NCBI RefSeq assembly: GCF_042433895.1
Contig: NZ_JBHLUA010000005.1
Span: 149,305 to 213,304 of the forward strand
DNA from: Mesonia maritima
Lineage (GTDB): Bacteria; Bacteroidota; Bacteroidia; Flavobacteriales; Flavobacteriaceae
Direction: 5' to 3'
Length of the DNA: 64,000 nucleotides
The notes under the pieces were generated by a model. The model worked only from the letters and a program-made list of their open reading frames with translations. It made no database searches and was not told where the DNA came from. Both the position numbers and the translations under genes were made by a program. This document shows positions 8,341 to 17,367 of the stretch, piece after piece. Every line of letters starts with the position of its first letter. Position 1 is the first letter of the stretch.

Positions 8341-9441
8341 ATGATTCCATTTCTAGACCTTCATAAAATTAATAAGCCTTACGAAAAAGCTTTTAAAGAA
8401 AGTTTTCAAAAATTTTTAGATTCTGGTTATTATGTATTGGGGAATGCTGTAAAAGAATTTGAGGAAGCTTTTGCTAAGTATTGCGGAGTGAATCATTGTA
8501 TAGGCGTAGGGAATGGCTTAGATGCCTTGACTTTAATTTTAAAAGCTTATATAGAATTAGGAAAGTTGCAAGAAGGAGATAAAGTTATTGTTGCTGCCAA
8601 TACCTATATAGCGACTATCCTAGCCATTAAACTTGCTGGACTGGAACCAGTATTGGTAGAACCGGATGAAGATACTTTTAATTTAGATCCGTTAGAAGTA
8701 GAGGAGCATCTAAATGCTTCAATAAAATCTATTTTGGTGACACATTTATATGGTCAATTAGCCGATATGAAAAGCTTACGAAGAATTGCAGATGAAAATA
8801 ATTTACTTTTAATCGCCGACGCTGCTCAAGCTCATGGAGCAGAAGATGAAAATGGTAACAAAGCGGGAAGTTTAGCCGATGCTGCCGGATTTAGTTTTTA
8901 CCCTAGTAAAAATTTAGGTGCTTTAGGCGATGGCGGCACGATAACTACAAACGATAAGGTGTTAGCTGAAATAGTTTCTAAACTTCGAAATTACGGTACT
9001 TCTTCAAAATACGTAAACGATTTTATAGGTGTAAATTCACGTCTAGATGAATTACAAGCTGGTTTTTTATCCGAAAAATTGCCTTATTTAGAAAAAGATA
9101 ACAAACAGCGAAGAGCAGTTGCTAATCGTTATTTAACGGAAATTAAAAATGAAAAAATTCAGTTGCCATTTTGGAATGGAAGTAAAAATCATGTTTTTCA
9201 TTTGTTTGTAGTTCGGGTAAAAAATAGAAAAGAATTCTGTGAATATTTACAAGAAAATGGGATAGGTTTTTTAATTCACTATCCACTCCCGCCACATAAA
9301 CAAAAGGCTTTTCCCGAATTTTCTGATTTTTCTTTTCCTGTTACGGAAGCAATTCATCAAGAGGTTGTGAGTTTACCGATGAGTTCTGTGATGACTAATA
9401 ATCAGGTGAAAAAAGTTATTTCAGTATTAAATGCGTGGTAA
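8341..9441 (+). CDS. fdtB: DegT/DnrJ/EryC1-family sugar aminotransferase (FdtB/QdtB-like)
   Basis: A 366-aa PLP-dependent aminotransferase acting on nucleotide-linked keto-sugars. It has VGNGLDAL (phosphate binding), DAAQAHGA (the Asp that pairs with the pyridine nitrogen) and FYPSKNLGALGDGG with the PLP-binding Lys. The sequence type is that of enzymes converting dTDP-3-keto-6-deoxyhexose to the 3-amino sugar. The matching 3,4-ketoisomerase (13875-14291) is in the same cluster, supporting dTDP-Fuc3N or Qui3N synthesis. Its last 15 nt overlap the convergent flippase gene. Confidence 0.85.
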   Translation: MIPFLDLHKINKPYEKAFKESFQKFLDSGYYVLGNAVKEFEEAFAKYCGVNHCIGVGNGLDALTLILKAYIELGKLQEGDKVIVAANTYIATILAIKLAGLEPVLVEPDEDTFNLDPLEVEEHLNASIKSILVTHLYGQLADMKSLRRIADENNLLLIADAAQAHGAEDENGNKAGSLADAAGFSFYPSKNLGALGDGGTITTNDKVLAEIVSKLRNYGTSSKYVNDFIGVNSRLDELQAGFLSEKLPYLEKDNKQRRAVANRYLTEIKNEKIQLPFWNGSKNHVFHLFVVRVKNRKEFCEYLQENGIGFLIHYPLPPHKQKAFPEFSDFSFPVTEAIHQEVVSLPMSSVMTNNQVKKVISVLNAW

Positions 9442-10683
9442 TTTTCTCCATAATAATTTTCTGAAGTATAAATTCATAAAGATAAAATGAAGCAAATAGG
9501 TAATTAAATATGCTACGGCAATACCAATAAAACCAAGTTGTTGCGTTAAAACTATACTTAATGTAAAAAACACAACACTCCAGCAAATTTGTACGCTAAT
9601 AAAGGTTTTTACATGAACTTTTGCTAAGATTAGATTTCCCAGAATCCAGCTGTTAATTTTAATAATATCACCTAGAACTTGAAAAATTAGTAAGCTCGAA
9701 ATAATTAAAAATTCTTTGGTATATACCAACGTAATTACGAATTCTCTGAGTATAATAAGTAGAATTCCTGCTAGAATAGAAATGGGAATGGTTAGTTTCC
9801 AGATATTAAAAATTTCTTTTCGTAAATGTTTGGTATAAAGTTTAGAAAAAGTAGGAAGTAAATAAAACCCGAATGCTGAAGTAAGCATAGTAGTAAAAAT
9901 GGTTGAAAGTCGCCAAAGTCCTTCCCAATAACCGGTATATTCCAATCCTAAATATGTAGTCAGGTATTTTCGTATAGCGATTAATGTTATAGAAAGTACT
10001 AAAACTCCACAAATACTCATTAACGAAAAGCGTGTAAGATCCCGAAATTCTTTTTTATGAAATTTATTTTTAAACCAATTTGTCTTAAATGGTTTTCTAA
10101 GAACAAATAATATAAATATAGAAAAATTTATAAATTGAAATAAGGCTAGATTAATTAAGACACCTTTTAGTTCGTATTTATAAATAAGCAATATCGCAAC
10201 TGTAGATCCAATTATATTTGCCACTATAGAAATTAAAGTAAACTTTTTAATTTCGTGCAGACCATTTAATACAGACATTCCAGAGGTGTAAAATACCATT
10301 GGAAGAATGCTTAAACCAATTAAAACGAAATAATTATAGTAGTTTTTTAAACCTGTTAAATAAGTTAGAAGTTCTTGATTAAAAATAATGGTGATTAAGG
10401 CAATGAAACCGGCAATTGCTAGTTGACTAATAAAAATGGTACTCAGATAGTTTGCCAGTTTTTTATTAGAATTTTTATGAACTGAAGTATATTTAATAAT
10501 TCCCTTATCGAATCCTAATTGACCTAAAGATAAACTGATTTTCAAGAAATCTTTAAGTTGACCAATAATGGCAAATCCTTCAGCACCGGCAAACCGCGCG
10601 ATGAAATTATTGGTCACTAAACCTAATGCCATTGTTATGACGTTATTTATTCCGGATAATATGGAAGTTTTAAAAAAATTCAT
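9427..10683 (-). CDS. wzx: Wzx-type polysaccharide flippase
   Basis: A 418-aa multi-spanning membrane protein (about 12 hydrophobic segments) of the polysaccharide translocase family, closest in style to O-antigen translocases that start with a short helix and GLVTNNFIARFAGAEGFAIIG. It would flip undecaprenyl-linked oligosaccharide across the inner membrane. Its ATG overlaps the stop of the upstream sulfotransferase gene by one base, so the two are co-translated. Its 3' end overlaps fdtB on the opposite strand by 15 nt. Confidence 0.85.
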   Translation of the reverse strand: MNFFKTSILSGINNVITMALGLVTNNFIARFAGAEGFAIIGQLKDFLKISLSLGQLGFDKGIIKYTSVHKNSNKKLANYLSTIFISQLAIAGFIALITIIFNQELLTYLTGLKNYYNYFVLIGLSILPMVFYTSGMSVLNGLHEIKKFTLISIVANIIGSTVAILLIYKYELKGVLINLALFQFINFSIFILFVLRKPFKTNWFKNKFHKKEFRDLTRFSLMSICGVLVLSITLIAIRKYLTTYLGLEYTGYWEGLWRLSTIFTTMLTSAFGFYLLPTFSKLYTKHLRKEIFNIWKLTIPISILAGILLIILREFVITLVYTKEFLIISSLLIFQVLGDIIKINSWILGNLILAKVHVKTFISVQICWSVVFFTLSIVLTQQLGFIGIAVAYLITYLLHFIFMNLYFRKLLWRKLPRI

Positions 10684-11606
10684 TAATCTTCGTTAAAATC
10701 TTTCCATTGATTATAGCTTATTCCGGTAATCTTTTTTAATTGCTTTACATCATTTTTATAAAGATTATATAACCATTTTCGTTCGGTTTCAGTAGCTTTT
10801 GGTAGACTTTTATTTGTTTTCATTAAGTTGAGAAAAACCTCAGTAATTTTTTTCTTATATTTTCTTCTGAATTTTACAGGTAGTAAAAATTTAACACCAT
10901 CTCTAAACTTACTTTTGTTGAAAGCAAAAATTCTAATGCTTCTGTAAAGTTTAGGAAATAGGATTTTTACCGTTTTATTCGATTTTATTTCAGGAATTTC
11001 AGTTACTTCTTCAAGTTTCAAAAACCGAAGGCAACTATTAACTGTCTTTAGCGGATTTTCTTTAAGATCTTCAAATAGAATAACTTTTATGTTTTCAGCT
11101 TTAAAATGCTTGTAAAACTCAGTAAGCCATTTTCCATATAAACTATACTGGTAATAATTTTTCACAATAAGTTCTGGTAGTAAATCGTCTGGAGTTGGTT
11201 CTTTTTGGTGATCTTTTAAAACAGCAGCTTTTAGATCTAAATCTTCACTACCTAAACTTTTTAAATAATTGTAATGCGAAAAAGTTCTATCAATAGGGTT
11301 TCTAAATATTAAAATGAATTTAGAATTCGGGTGAGCCGCAGCTTTTATATTTTCTTTAAAATTTTTAAAATAAAAATAGCCTGTACTCGATTCTCCTCGA
11401 TAAGAGTATTTTTTTGAAAAGTCGAAATTAGCCAAATATTCCTCGCTATTTTTAAATTTTTCTTTCGGAAAAGTAAAGAAGTGAGGTTCCTTATTTGTTG
11501 ACATATTAATTTCAGGATGCAAGTCTAATAAGCTATGTAAAGAAGTTGTACCAGATTTTGCCGCTCCGGGAATAAATAGATTTATTTGCTTCAATTTGTC
11601 ATCCAT
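10683..11606 (-). CDS. PAPS-dependent sulfotransferase
   Basis: A 307-aa cytosolic sulfotransferase that moves sulfate from PAPS to a hydroxyl or amine. The 5'-phosphosulfate loop is at the N-terminus (PGAAKSGTTSLHSLLDLHP, about residues 14-32) and the 3'-phosphate-binding segment is ILIFRNPIDRTFSHYNYL (about residues 98-115). Its position between a glycosyltransferase and the flippase, with overlaps of 16 nt and 1 nt, implies that the repeat unit is sulfated before export. The exact acceptor is unknown. Confidence 0.9.
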   Translation of the reverse strand: MDDKLKQINLFIPGAAKSGTTSLHSLLDLHPEINMSTNKEPHFFTFPKEKFKNSEEYLANFDFSKKYSYRGESSTGYFYFKNFKENIKAAAHPNSKFILIFRNPIDRTFSHYNYLKSLGSEDLDLKAAVLKDHQKEPTPDDLLPELIVKNYYQYSLYGKWLTEFYKHFKAENIKVILFEDLKENPLKTVNSCLRFLKLEEVTEIPEIKSNKTVKILFPKLYRSIRIFAFNKSKFRDGVKFLLPVKFRRKYKKKITEVFLNLMKTNKSLPKATETERKWLYNLYKNDVKQLKKITGISYNQWKDFNED

Positions 11607-12730
11607 ATGTCTATATATTTTGAAGCAATTTTTTTATAATCGTGATGTTCTTCAATAAATTTTCTTGCGTTTTCTCCAATTTTTTTAATTTCTGAAGGAT
11701 TTTCAATTAACCAAGACAACTTTTCAATTAAATAATTTATATCTGGTAGCGCATTTATACAAACTTCATTTTCCTGTAAATTATAATATTTTAGAAATTC
11801 TTTTTCAGCTCCGGTAAAAACTACTTTTCCTTTTGCCATTGCTTCTAAAGCGTTGTAACCTTGATCGTAAGCGTAAATTTGATCTAATAAAACATGCGCT
11901 TGATTATATTTTTCAATATATTCTGAATAAGGTAAATTGCTAACGCTTAGAATCTCTACCTTATTGCTATATTTTTCTTTAATTTTTTGAAGCGCTTTTT
12001 CAAAAATATCGTTTCCTTTTTTATAATAATTATTTCGGTTAATTCCGTGAAATATGATAATCTTCTCGAGCTTAGTAAAGGGTATAAATTTTAATTTTTC
12101 AGTATTAATCGGGTTCGGAATTAAACCTAAAAATTTTGAATGATTTTGATAGGGTAAAACATAATCGATATCTGAGGCTGTTACCGAATCAATTTTTTTA
12201 AATACTTCTTGATGATGCTGAAAGCTTTTTTCAGAAGTATAATTTAAAATATTCCGGTAAGCGCTTTTATTAATTTTTCCATTAAAATAAGGAGTCAAAA
12301 TGGAATACCTGTATTTTTTATCGAGAGCAAATTTCACGCTTATATAATCGGTTCCGCAGGCTAAAAGATGCACTGTTTTATTGTTCTTCTTCAAAAAATC
12401 GATTATGAGGTAAGCGTTCTTTCCCATGATATTAAACGGGCGCTCATTTATTAATTGAACAGCATCATAACCAATAAGATTATTTTTGTGCTTAAAAAAT
12501 TGATTTGTAATTGCTTGTTGGGTAATATCAATTCTGAATAAAATAAAGAATAACACCTTAATTTTCTTTAAAAAACCGGTATCATATTTTCGTGAAAGTT
12601 TTATATCTGCCGGAAAATTTTTAAAGTAATCGCCGGTAGCAATTATAGTTACTTCGTGACCAAGTTTTTGTAAACCTTCCTTTAGAGAATTGTGGAGTCT
12701 ACTATATTCGCCAACTAATAAAATCTTCAT
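11591..12730 (-). CDS. GT4-like glycosyltransferase
   Basis: A 379-aa GT-B-fold glycosyltransferase. The N-terminus MKILLVGEYSRLHNSL is the nucleotide-sugar transferase first strand, and the C-terminal QGYNALEAMAKGKVVFTG is the acidic-residue motif region. I start at the ATG at 12730. A 7-codon longer version (from 12751) would overlap the divergent promoter and does not begin at the family's first strand. First gene of a minus-strand operon with the sulfotransferase and flippase. Confidence 0.82.
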   Translation of the reverse strand: MKILLVGEYSRLHNSLKEGLQKLGHEVTIIATGDYFKNFPADIKLSRKYDTGFLKKIKVLFFILFRIDITQQAITNQFFKHKNNLIGYDAVQLINERPFNIMGKNAYLIIDFLKKNNKTVHLLACGTDYISVKFALDKKYRYSILTPYFNGKINKSAYRNILNYTSEKSFQHHQEVFKKIDSVTASDIDYVLPYQNHSKFLGLIPNPINTEKLKFIPFTKLEKIIIFHGINRNNYYKKGNDIFEKALQKIKEKYSNKVEILSVSNLPYSEYIEKYNQAHVLLDQIYAYDQGYNALEAMAKGKVVFTGAEKEFLKYYNLQENEVCINALPDINYLIEKLSWLIENPSEIKKIGENARKFIEEHHDYKKIASKYIDIWMTN

Positions 12731-12739
12731 ATAATGTGT

Positions 12740-12747
12740 TATCTTTG
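12740..12747 (+). promoter_or_regulatory. putative -7 element for the 12778 glycosyltransferase
   Basis: TATCTTTG matches TAnnTTTG, 30 nt before the ATG at 12778. The -33 TTG is not evident. The 47-nt gap must also hold the divergent promoter. Confidence 0.45.
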
Positions 12748-12777
12748 GCAAGATAAAGATATTTTACTATAAAACTA

Positions 12778-13878
12778 ATGGCAAATTTTTCTCCTAAAAA
12801 AAAGATATGCATTGTATCGATTTCGTTAGCAGAAGGAGGAGCAGAACGATCTACCGCTTTATTAACGCAAATGCTAGATAAATTAGGTTATGAAGTACAT
12901 TTAGCTATTCTTACCGACAAAATATCTTACAATTTTAAAGGGAAATTGCTCAATCTTGGCGAAAAGAAAAGGAAAAGTAACACTATTGTTAGTCGATTTT
13001 TGAGATTCAATGTATTAAGAAAGTACTTGCTTCAGCAAAAATTCGATTATATAATTGATAATAGAGTAAAAAACAATCCACTAAAAGAACTTTATTACCT
13101 TAATTATATTTATAAAAATCAGCGTCTTATTTATGTTGTAAGAAGTTATTTTATAGAAAATTATTTTGCTGAAAATAAATCGTGGCTAAGCAAATATGCT
13201 TCCAATCAAATTGTAGAAAAAGTCAGTAAAATTGTTGCGGTTTCTAAGTCTATTGAAAAAAGAATTTCTGAAAAATTTAATACTGAAAAAGCTTTTACAA
13301 TCTATAATCCTATTGAAAGTTTAGAAAAAGGAAACCTCAATATAGAAGGAAATTATATTTTGTTTCTTGGAAGGTTAGTAGACGAAGTTAAAAATATTAG
13401 TTTACTTCTGGAAGCCTATGCAGAATCTGAGCTTCCGGCGTTAAATATTAAATTGAAACTTTTAGGTAGCGGTCCAGATTTAAGTTTTCTTCAGTCTAAA
13501 GTTAAAGCTTTAGAATTAATCCAAAATGTAGAATTTGTAAGTTACACGCCACAAGTTTATCCGTATTTAAAGCAAGCAAAATTTACCGTTTTAACCAGTA
13601 AATATGAAGGTTTTCCACGTGTTTTAATCGAATCACTTTCAGTTGGAACTCCTGTAATTTCGGTAGATTGCGAAAGTGGACCTGGAGAAATAATTCAGCA
13701 TAAAAAAAATGGACTTTTAGTTGAAAATCACAATTCTGCGAAACTCGCTTCTGCAATGAATCAAATGATTAAAGACGAAAAACTTTATTTAACTTGCAAA
13801 GAAAATGCAAAAGCTAGCGTAAAACATTTAAGTTTAGATTTAATCGCCCAACAATGGGACGAAATTTTATCGACATGA
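12778..13878 (+). CDS. GT4 family glycosyltransferase
   Basis: A 366-aa glycosyltransferase of the RfaB/GT4 type. Key motifs are SLAEGGAERSTALL near the N-terminus, ILFLGRLVDEVKN at the start of the second Rossmann domain, and the EX7E region SKYEGFPRVLIESLSVGTP, then SVDCESGPGEII. Its TGA overlaps the ATG of the fdtA-like gene (ATGA), so both are translated together. Confidence 0.9.
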   Translation: MANFSPKKKICIVSISLAEGGAERSTALLTQMLDKLGYEVHLAILTDKISYNFKGKLLNLGEKKRKSNTIVSRFLRFNVLRKYLLQQKFDYIIDNRVKNNPLKELYYLNYIYKNQRLIYVVRSYFIENYFAENKSWLSKYASNQIVEKVSKIVAVSKSIEKRISEKFNTEKAFTIYNPIESLEKGNLNIEGNYILFLGRLVDEVKNISLLLEAYAESELPALNIKLKLLGSGPDLSFLQSKVKALELIQNVEFVSYTPQVYPYLKQAKFTVLTSKYEGFPRVLIESLSVGTPVISVDCESGPGEIIQHKKNGLLVENHNSAKLASAMNQMIKDEKLYLTCKENAKASVKHLSLDLIAQQWDEILST

Positions 13879-14291
13879 AAAAAACTTTAAACGATATACA
13901 AGAAATTAAAATACCCAAAATTTCTGATCCAGACGGTAGAGGAAATCTATCGGTTATAGAAAAAGAAGTTTTACCATATAAAATTGAACGAGTTTATTAC
14001 CTCTACGATGTTCCAAGTGACGCTACACGTGGGGGTCACGCTCATATAAATCTACAGCAATCATTAATTGCGTTAAGCGGAAGTTTCGATGTTGTTTTAG
14101 ACGACGGAAATGAAAGAAAAATTATAAGTTTAAATAAACCCGATAAAGCACTTTTTATTCCGCAGGGAATTTGGCGTGAACTCGAGAATTTTTCTTCTGG
14201 AGCTGTTTGTCTCGCGCTAGTTTCTGAAATTTATAAGGAAGAAGATTATATTAGAGATTATAAAGACTTTTTAACTTTTAAAAGTCGTTAA
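13875..14291 (+). CDS. fdtA: dTDP-4-keto-6-deoxyhexose 3,4-ketoisomerase (FdtA-like cupin)
   Basis: A 138-aa cupin of the FdtA/QdtA/TylX group, which turns dTDP-4-keto-6-deoxyglucose into a 3-keto-6-deoxyhexose. Diagnostic motifs are DPDGRGNLSVIE, RVYYLYDVPSDATRGGHAH with the active-site His residues, and LFIPQGIWRELENFS. The start is the ATG at 13875, overlapping the previous stop, rather than a longer in-frame start at 13854. It pairs functionally with fdtB (8341) although the two are 4.4 kb apart and separated by minus-strand genes. Its 3' end overlaps the convergent GT2 gene by 21 nt. Confidence 0.88.
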   Translation: MKKTLNDIQEIKIPKISDPDGRGNLSVIEKEVLPYKIERVYYLYDVPSDATRGGHAHINLQQSLIALSGSFDVVLDDGNERKIISLNKPDKALFIPQGIWRELENFSSGAVCLALVSEIYKEEDYIRDYKDFLTFKSR

Positions 14292-15209
14292 ATGAATATT
14301 CTTTTTAATTAAATAGGAATGAAATTTTTTAAGATATCGAACTAAAAAGGAAGGCGTATTCAATAAAATAACCTGTTTTTTATTAAGTGAGCTGTAATCT
14401 ATTTCATTTTTTAAAAGGTTGAAAACTTCTCTATCATTATAATATTTACATTGTATAGCTACTGAATACCGATTTATATCTAAATATTTTTTAAAGGAAG
14501 GATTAGTTTTTTCTTCAGTTTTATAACTATTTAAAAACTCATATTTTACCTTTCTAAGGTGTTTTTTAGATAAACTATTTGGTACAGTTCTGTCATAGCA
14601 AGCAGTGATTTTAGGATTAAAAACAATCGTCTTTTGTAAAGCAAAACGGATCCATAAATCAATATCTTGGCCAGAGATTATTTCAGGTTTAAAACATCCA
14701 ACTTCCAGAAAATCTTTTTTTGTAAAAGCCACACCCGAGGTCATAATTAAGGGATGAAGCATACTTGCTTTAAAATAATCTTCTACTAGTTGAATTTCCT
14801 TTAAATTCTGCAAATTATAAGAGGCGTTTTGGGTAAAACTTTCACTCAATTTTAATTGATAAGCATTACAAAAAACCGCAGCGTTAGGATATGTTTGAAT
14901 ACTCTTGTAAAATTCTTCTAAATGGGTAGAATACCAAATATCATCGGCATCGATTAAAGCAATATATTTACTTTGTGCTCTAGAAATACCAAAATTTCTC
15001 GCTACCGAAGCTCCTTGATTTTCTTGATGAAACAAGCGAATTCTGCTATCTGAAAAATTCTCTACAATATTCGAACTATTATCCGTAGACCCGTCATTTA
15101 CAACAATAACTTCAAAATCAGGAAAAGTTTGATTCAGAATATAAGTTAGCGTATCATAAATATGATTTTCTTTATTAAATAATGGAATAACAACAGAAAA
15201 AAATGGCAT
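14271..15209 (-). CDS. GT2 family glycosyltransferase
   Basis: A 312-aa GT-A-fold glycosyltransferase with VVIPLFNKENHIYDTL at the N-terminus, VVNDGSTDNSS (nucleotide binding), and ALIDADDIW holding the metal-binding acidic residues. The C-terminal third is variable, as usual. It follows the KpsS-like gene on the minus strand with a 10-nt gap. Confidence 0.9.
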   Translation of the reverse strand: MPFFSVVIPLFNKENHIYDTLTYILNQTFPDFEVIVVNDGSTDNSSNIVENFSDSRIRLFHQENQGASVARNFGISRAQSKYIALIDADDIWYSTHLEEFYKSIQTYPNAAVFCNAYQLKLSESFTQNASYNLQNLKEIQLVEDYFKASMLHPLIMTSGVAFTKKDFLEVGCFKPEIISGQDIDLWIRFALQKTIVFNPKITACYDRTVPNSLSKKHLRKVKYEFLNSYKTEEKTNPSFKKYLDINRYSVAIQCKYYNDREVFNLLKNEIDYSSLNKKQVILLNTPSFLVRYLKKFHSYLIKKNIHLTTFKS

Positions 15210-15219
15210 GATATTTTAG

Positions 15220-16530
15220 TTAAGTGGTAAAACCATGAGTAAGTTTAATGGCTATTTTTTTTGCAGCTTGTAAATTTTTATTAGTGATAAAACCTTTTAT
15301 AAGACAATTTTTAAAAAATTCATATAAAAAGTTTGTAATATTTTGATTATTAATTTTATATGATAAAGATTCTTGCAGTAACAATTTTAAATTTTCCTTT
15401 TTTTCTAATTTTAAACAAATATTACTACTATCGTAATAAGAATTTGCTAAGGTTATGACAGTTTTACCTTGCGCAATTGCTTCTATTCCTACTGTAGAAT
15501 TATTTACAATTATTACTTCTGAAGTCTGGAGAGCCTCTTGAAAATTTGTATGAATATCTAGCGAAATATTTTTATTCTCTAAAATGTATTCATAAAACTC
15601 CTTCCCATATTTTTTCTTATAAACAGGATGTTCTCTTACTACTAAACTACAGTTTTCAGGCAAATTTATATGAACATCTTTTAATAGTTGAAAATGATTT
15701 TTGTAAAACGGACTATGATGCGTCATATTTACATCAAAAGGAACTTGACAAATTAATAAAAAAACATACTTTTCAATTTTCTTATCAGTTGAATGAATAC
15801 ATTTTGACCTTAATTTTTTAGAATGAAAATTAAGCACCGGATTATCAATTTTTAAATCTGGAGGCAAAATAAAAGTATGTTTAAATAAGAATTCTACCAC
15901 ATAATCGATACCGCGATAAAATGGTGATCGAGCATATTTTTCATTCTTATCTCGATTCATAAAACTCGCTACAAATTTTTCTTTTTCCTTAAGATCCTCT
16001 TTATTATAAATTTTAAAACCTCTTATCGATGCATTAGCATTCACACCTTTTTTATCAAAAAAAGTTGTATGATAAGGACCTTGTTCAATATAATATGTAG
16101 GGATATTATTTCTTTGCGCTAAAATTTTAGCTATTTCTACCGGAAGTCTTAAGTCTCCAATAAGTAATAATAAATCTACTTTTTCTAATTTCTTTTCTAA
16201 AATATCAATATAAGCTAAAGAAAGAAGTAAGTAATTTTTCCTATTATTAGTAGCATATAATTTTACAAGCTTATTAAGGTCGAATTCTTTATAATATTTT
16301 CCAGAAGAAATTATTTTTTGATACTTTTTTCGGTGAAGAAAAGTAAGATACCAAGCCTTAAATGATAATGCAGAAGACGAAATTCCTCGAAAATAAGAAT
16401 AGAGAAAGCCACTTAAATAAATGCTTGCAATATGAAAATGAAGATCAGGATTGTTTTTTTCTAACTCGTTTTTTATACCAATAAAAAATCTTGAAAATTT
16501 ATCATAATAACCAAGGCATAAAACATCCAT
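15220..16530 (-). CDS. KpsS/LipB-like capsule polysaccharide biosynthesis protein
   Basis: A 436-aa soluble protein whose second half resembles the KpsS/KpsC capsule family (beta-Kdo transferases that build the lipid linker in other capsules): a CQVPFDVNMTHHSPF segment, VVREHPVYKKKYG, and IIVNNSTVGIEAIAQGKTVI. The N-terminal half is weakly conserved. It could instead be a glycosyltransferase that adds another sugar, since the KpsC, KpsM and KpsT partners are not in the window. No signal peptide or membrane helix. Confidence 0.62.
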   Translation of the reverse strand: MDVLCLGYYDKFSRFFIGIKNELEKNNPDLHFHIASIYLSGFLYSYFRGISSSALSFKAWYLTFLHRKKYQKIISSGKYYKEFDLNKLVKLYATNNRKNYLLLSLAYIDILEKKLEKVDLLLLIGDLRLPVEIAKILAQRNNIPTYYIEQGPYHTTFFDKKGVNANASIRGFKIYNKEDLKEKEKFVASFMNRDKNEKYARSPFYRGIDYVVEFLFKHTFILPPDLKIDNPVLNFHSKKLRSKCIHSTDKKIEKYVFLLICQVPFDVNMTHHSPFYKNHFQLLKDVHINLPENCSLVVREHPVYKKKYGKEFYEYILENKNISLDIHTNFQEALQTSEVIIVNNSTVGIEAIAQGKTVITLANSYYDSSNICLKLEKKENLKLLLQESLSYKINNQNITNFLYEFFKNCLIKGFITNKNLQAAKKIAIKLTHGFTT

Positions 16531-16544
16531 AGAAAATTTTCATT

Positions 16545-17228
16545 TTAAGCACTTTTCTGTATGACTTCAAAAACTTTTTGACCGTCACACTTTAAAGTTT
16601 TAGAAGGGTATTTTAAAAGCAGAGCATAATCGTGTGTTGCCATTAAAATAGTATTGCCGTTTTTATTTATTTCCTGTAAAACCTCCATTACTTCAACAGA
16701 AGTTTGCGGGTCGAGATTTCCCGTCGGCTCGTCGGCAAGAATTAATTCCGGATCGTTTAATAACGCGCGAGCAATGGCTATACGTTGTTGTTCCCCACCA
16801 GAAAGTTGATACGGATATTTAAAGTTTTTGGTTTTCATCCCCACTTTATCCAGCACCTTATCAATTCTATGGTTCATTTCAGATTTGTCTTTCCAACCCG
16901 TTGCGCGTAAAACGAATATTAAATTATCTTTTACCGTTCTATCATTTAATAATTTAAAATCCTGAAAAACAACACCAAGTTTTCTGCGGAGGTAAGGTAT
17001 TTTTTTCTCTTTTAATTTTCGCAGATCAAAACCAACAATACTTCCTTCGCCTTCTTTTAACGGAATATCACCGTACAGTGTTTTCATAAAGCTACTTTTT
17101 CCAGTTCCGGTTTTCCCGATAAGATACACAAAATCACCTTTTTTCACTTCCACATCAACTTCAGAAAGAATTAAACTTTCCCGCTGATAAATTGCAGCAT
17201 TGCTTAGCGCTAGAACGGTTTCTGCCAT
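16545..17228 (-). CDS. ftsE: cell division ATP-binding protein FtsE
   Basis: A 227-aa ABC ATPase with Walker A GKTGTGKSSF (about residue 38), Q-loop VVFQDFKLL, signature LSGGEQQR, Walker B LILADEP and the switch His in ATHD. The FtsE-type context GNTILMATHDYALLLKYP supports the call over a general lipoprotein or macrolide exporter ATPase. FtsE works with FtsX to activate periplasmic cell-wall hydrolases at the division site. ftsX is not adjacent here, which is usual for this phylum. It lies just downstream of the polysaccharide cluster on the same strand orientation. Confidence 0.85.
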   Translation of the reverse strand: MAETVLALSNAAIYQRESLILSEVDVEVKKGDFVYLIGKTGTGKSSFMKTLYGDIPLKEGEGSIVGFDLRKLKEKKIPYLRRKLGVVFQDFKLLNDRTVKDNLIFVLRATGWKDKSEMNHRIDKVLDKVGMKTKNFKYPYQLSGGEQQRIAIARALLNDPELILADEPTGNLDPQTSVEVMEVLQEINKNGNTILMATHDYALLLKYPSKTLKCDGQKVFEVIQKSA

Positions 17229-17367
17229 AATTAAACTTTTAAGGTTTAAAGGTACTTTATTATTTTTAAACTCAAAACAACATGACTAATTTCAAATTTA
17301 TTTTTTTGAAAGTTGATTGAAAAAAATAAACACCCCCTTTTCAATTAACATAATTATCACAACTTTG

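Noticed and set aside
15546..15821. 91-aa plus-strand frame inside the KpsS-like gene
   Set aside because: Antisense to conserved capsule-family motifs, with no start signal or family.
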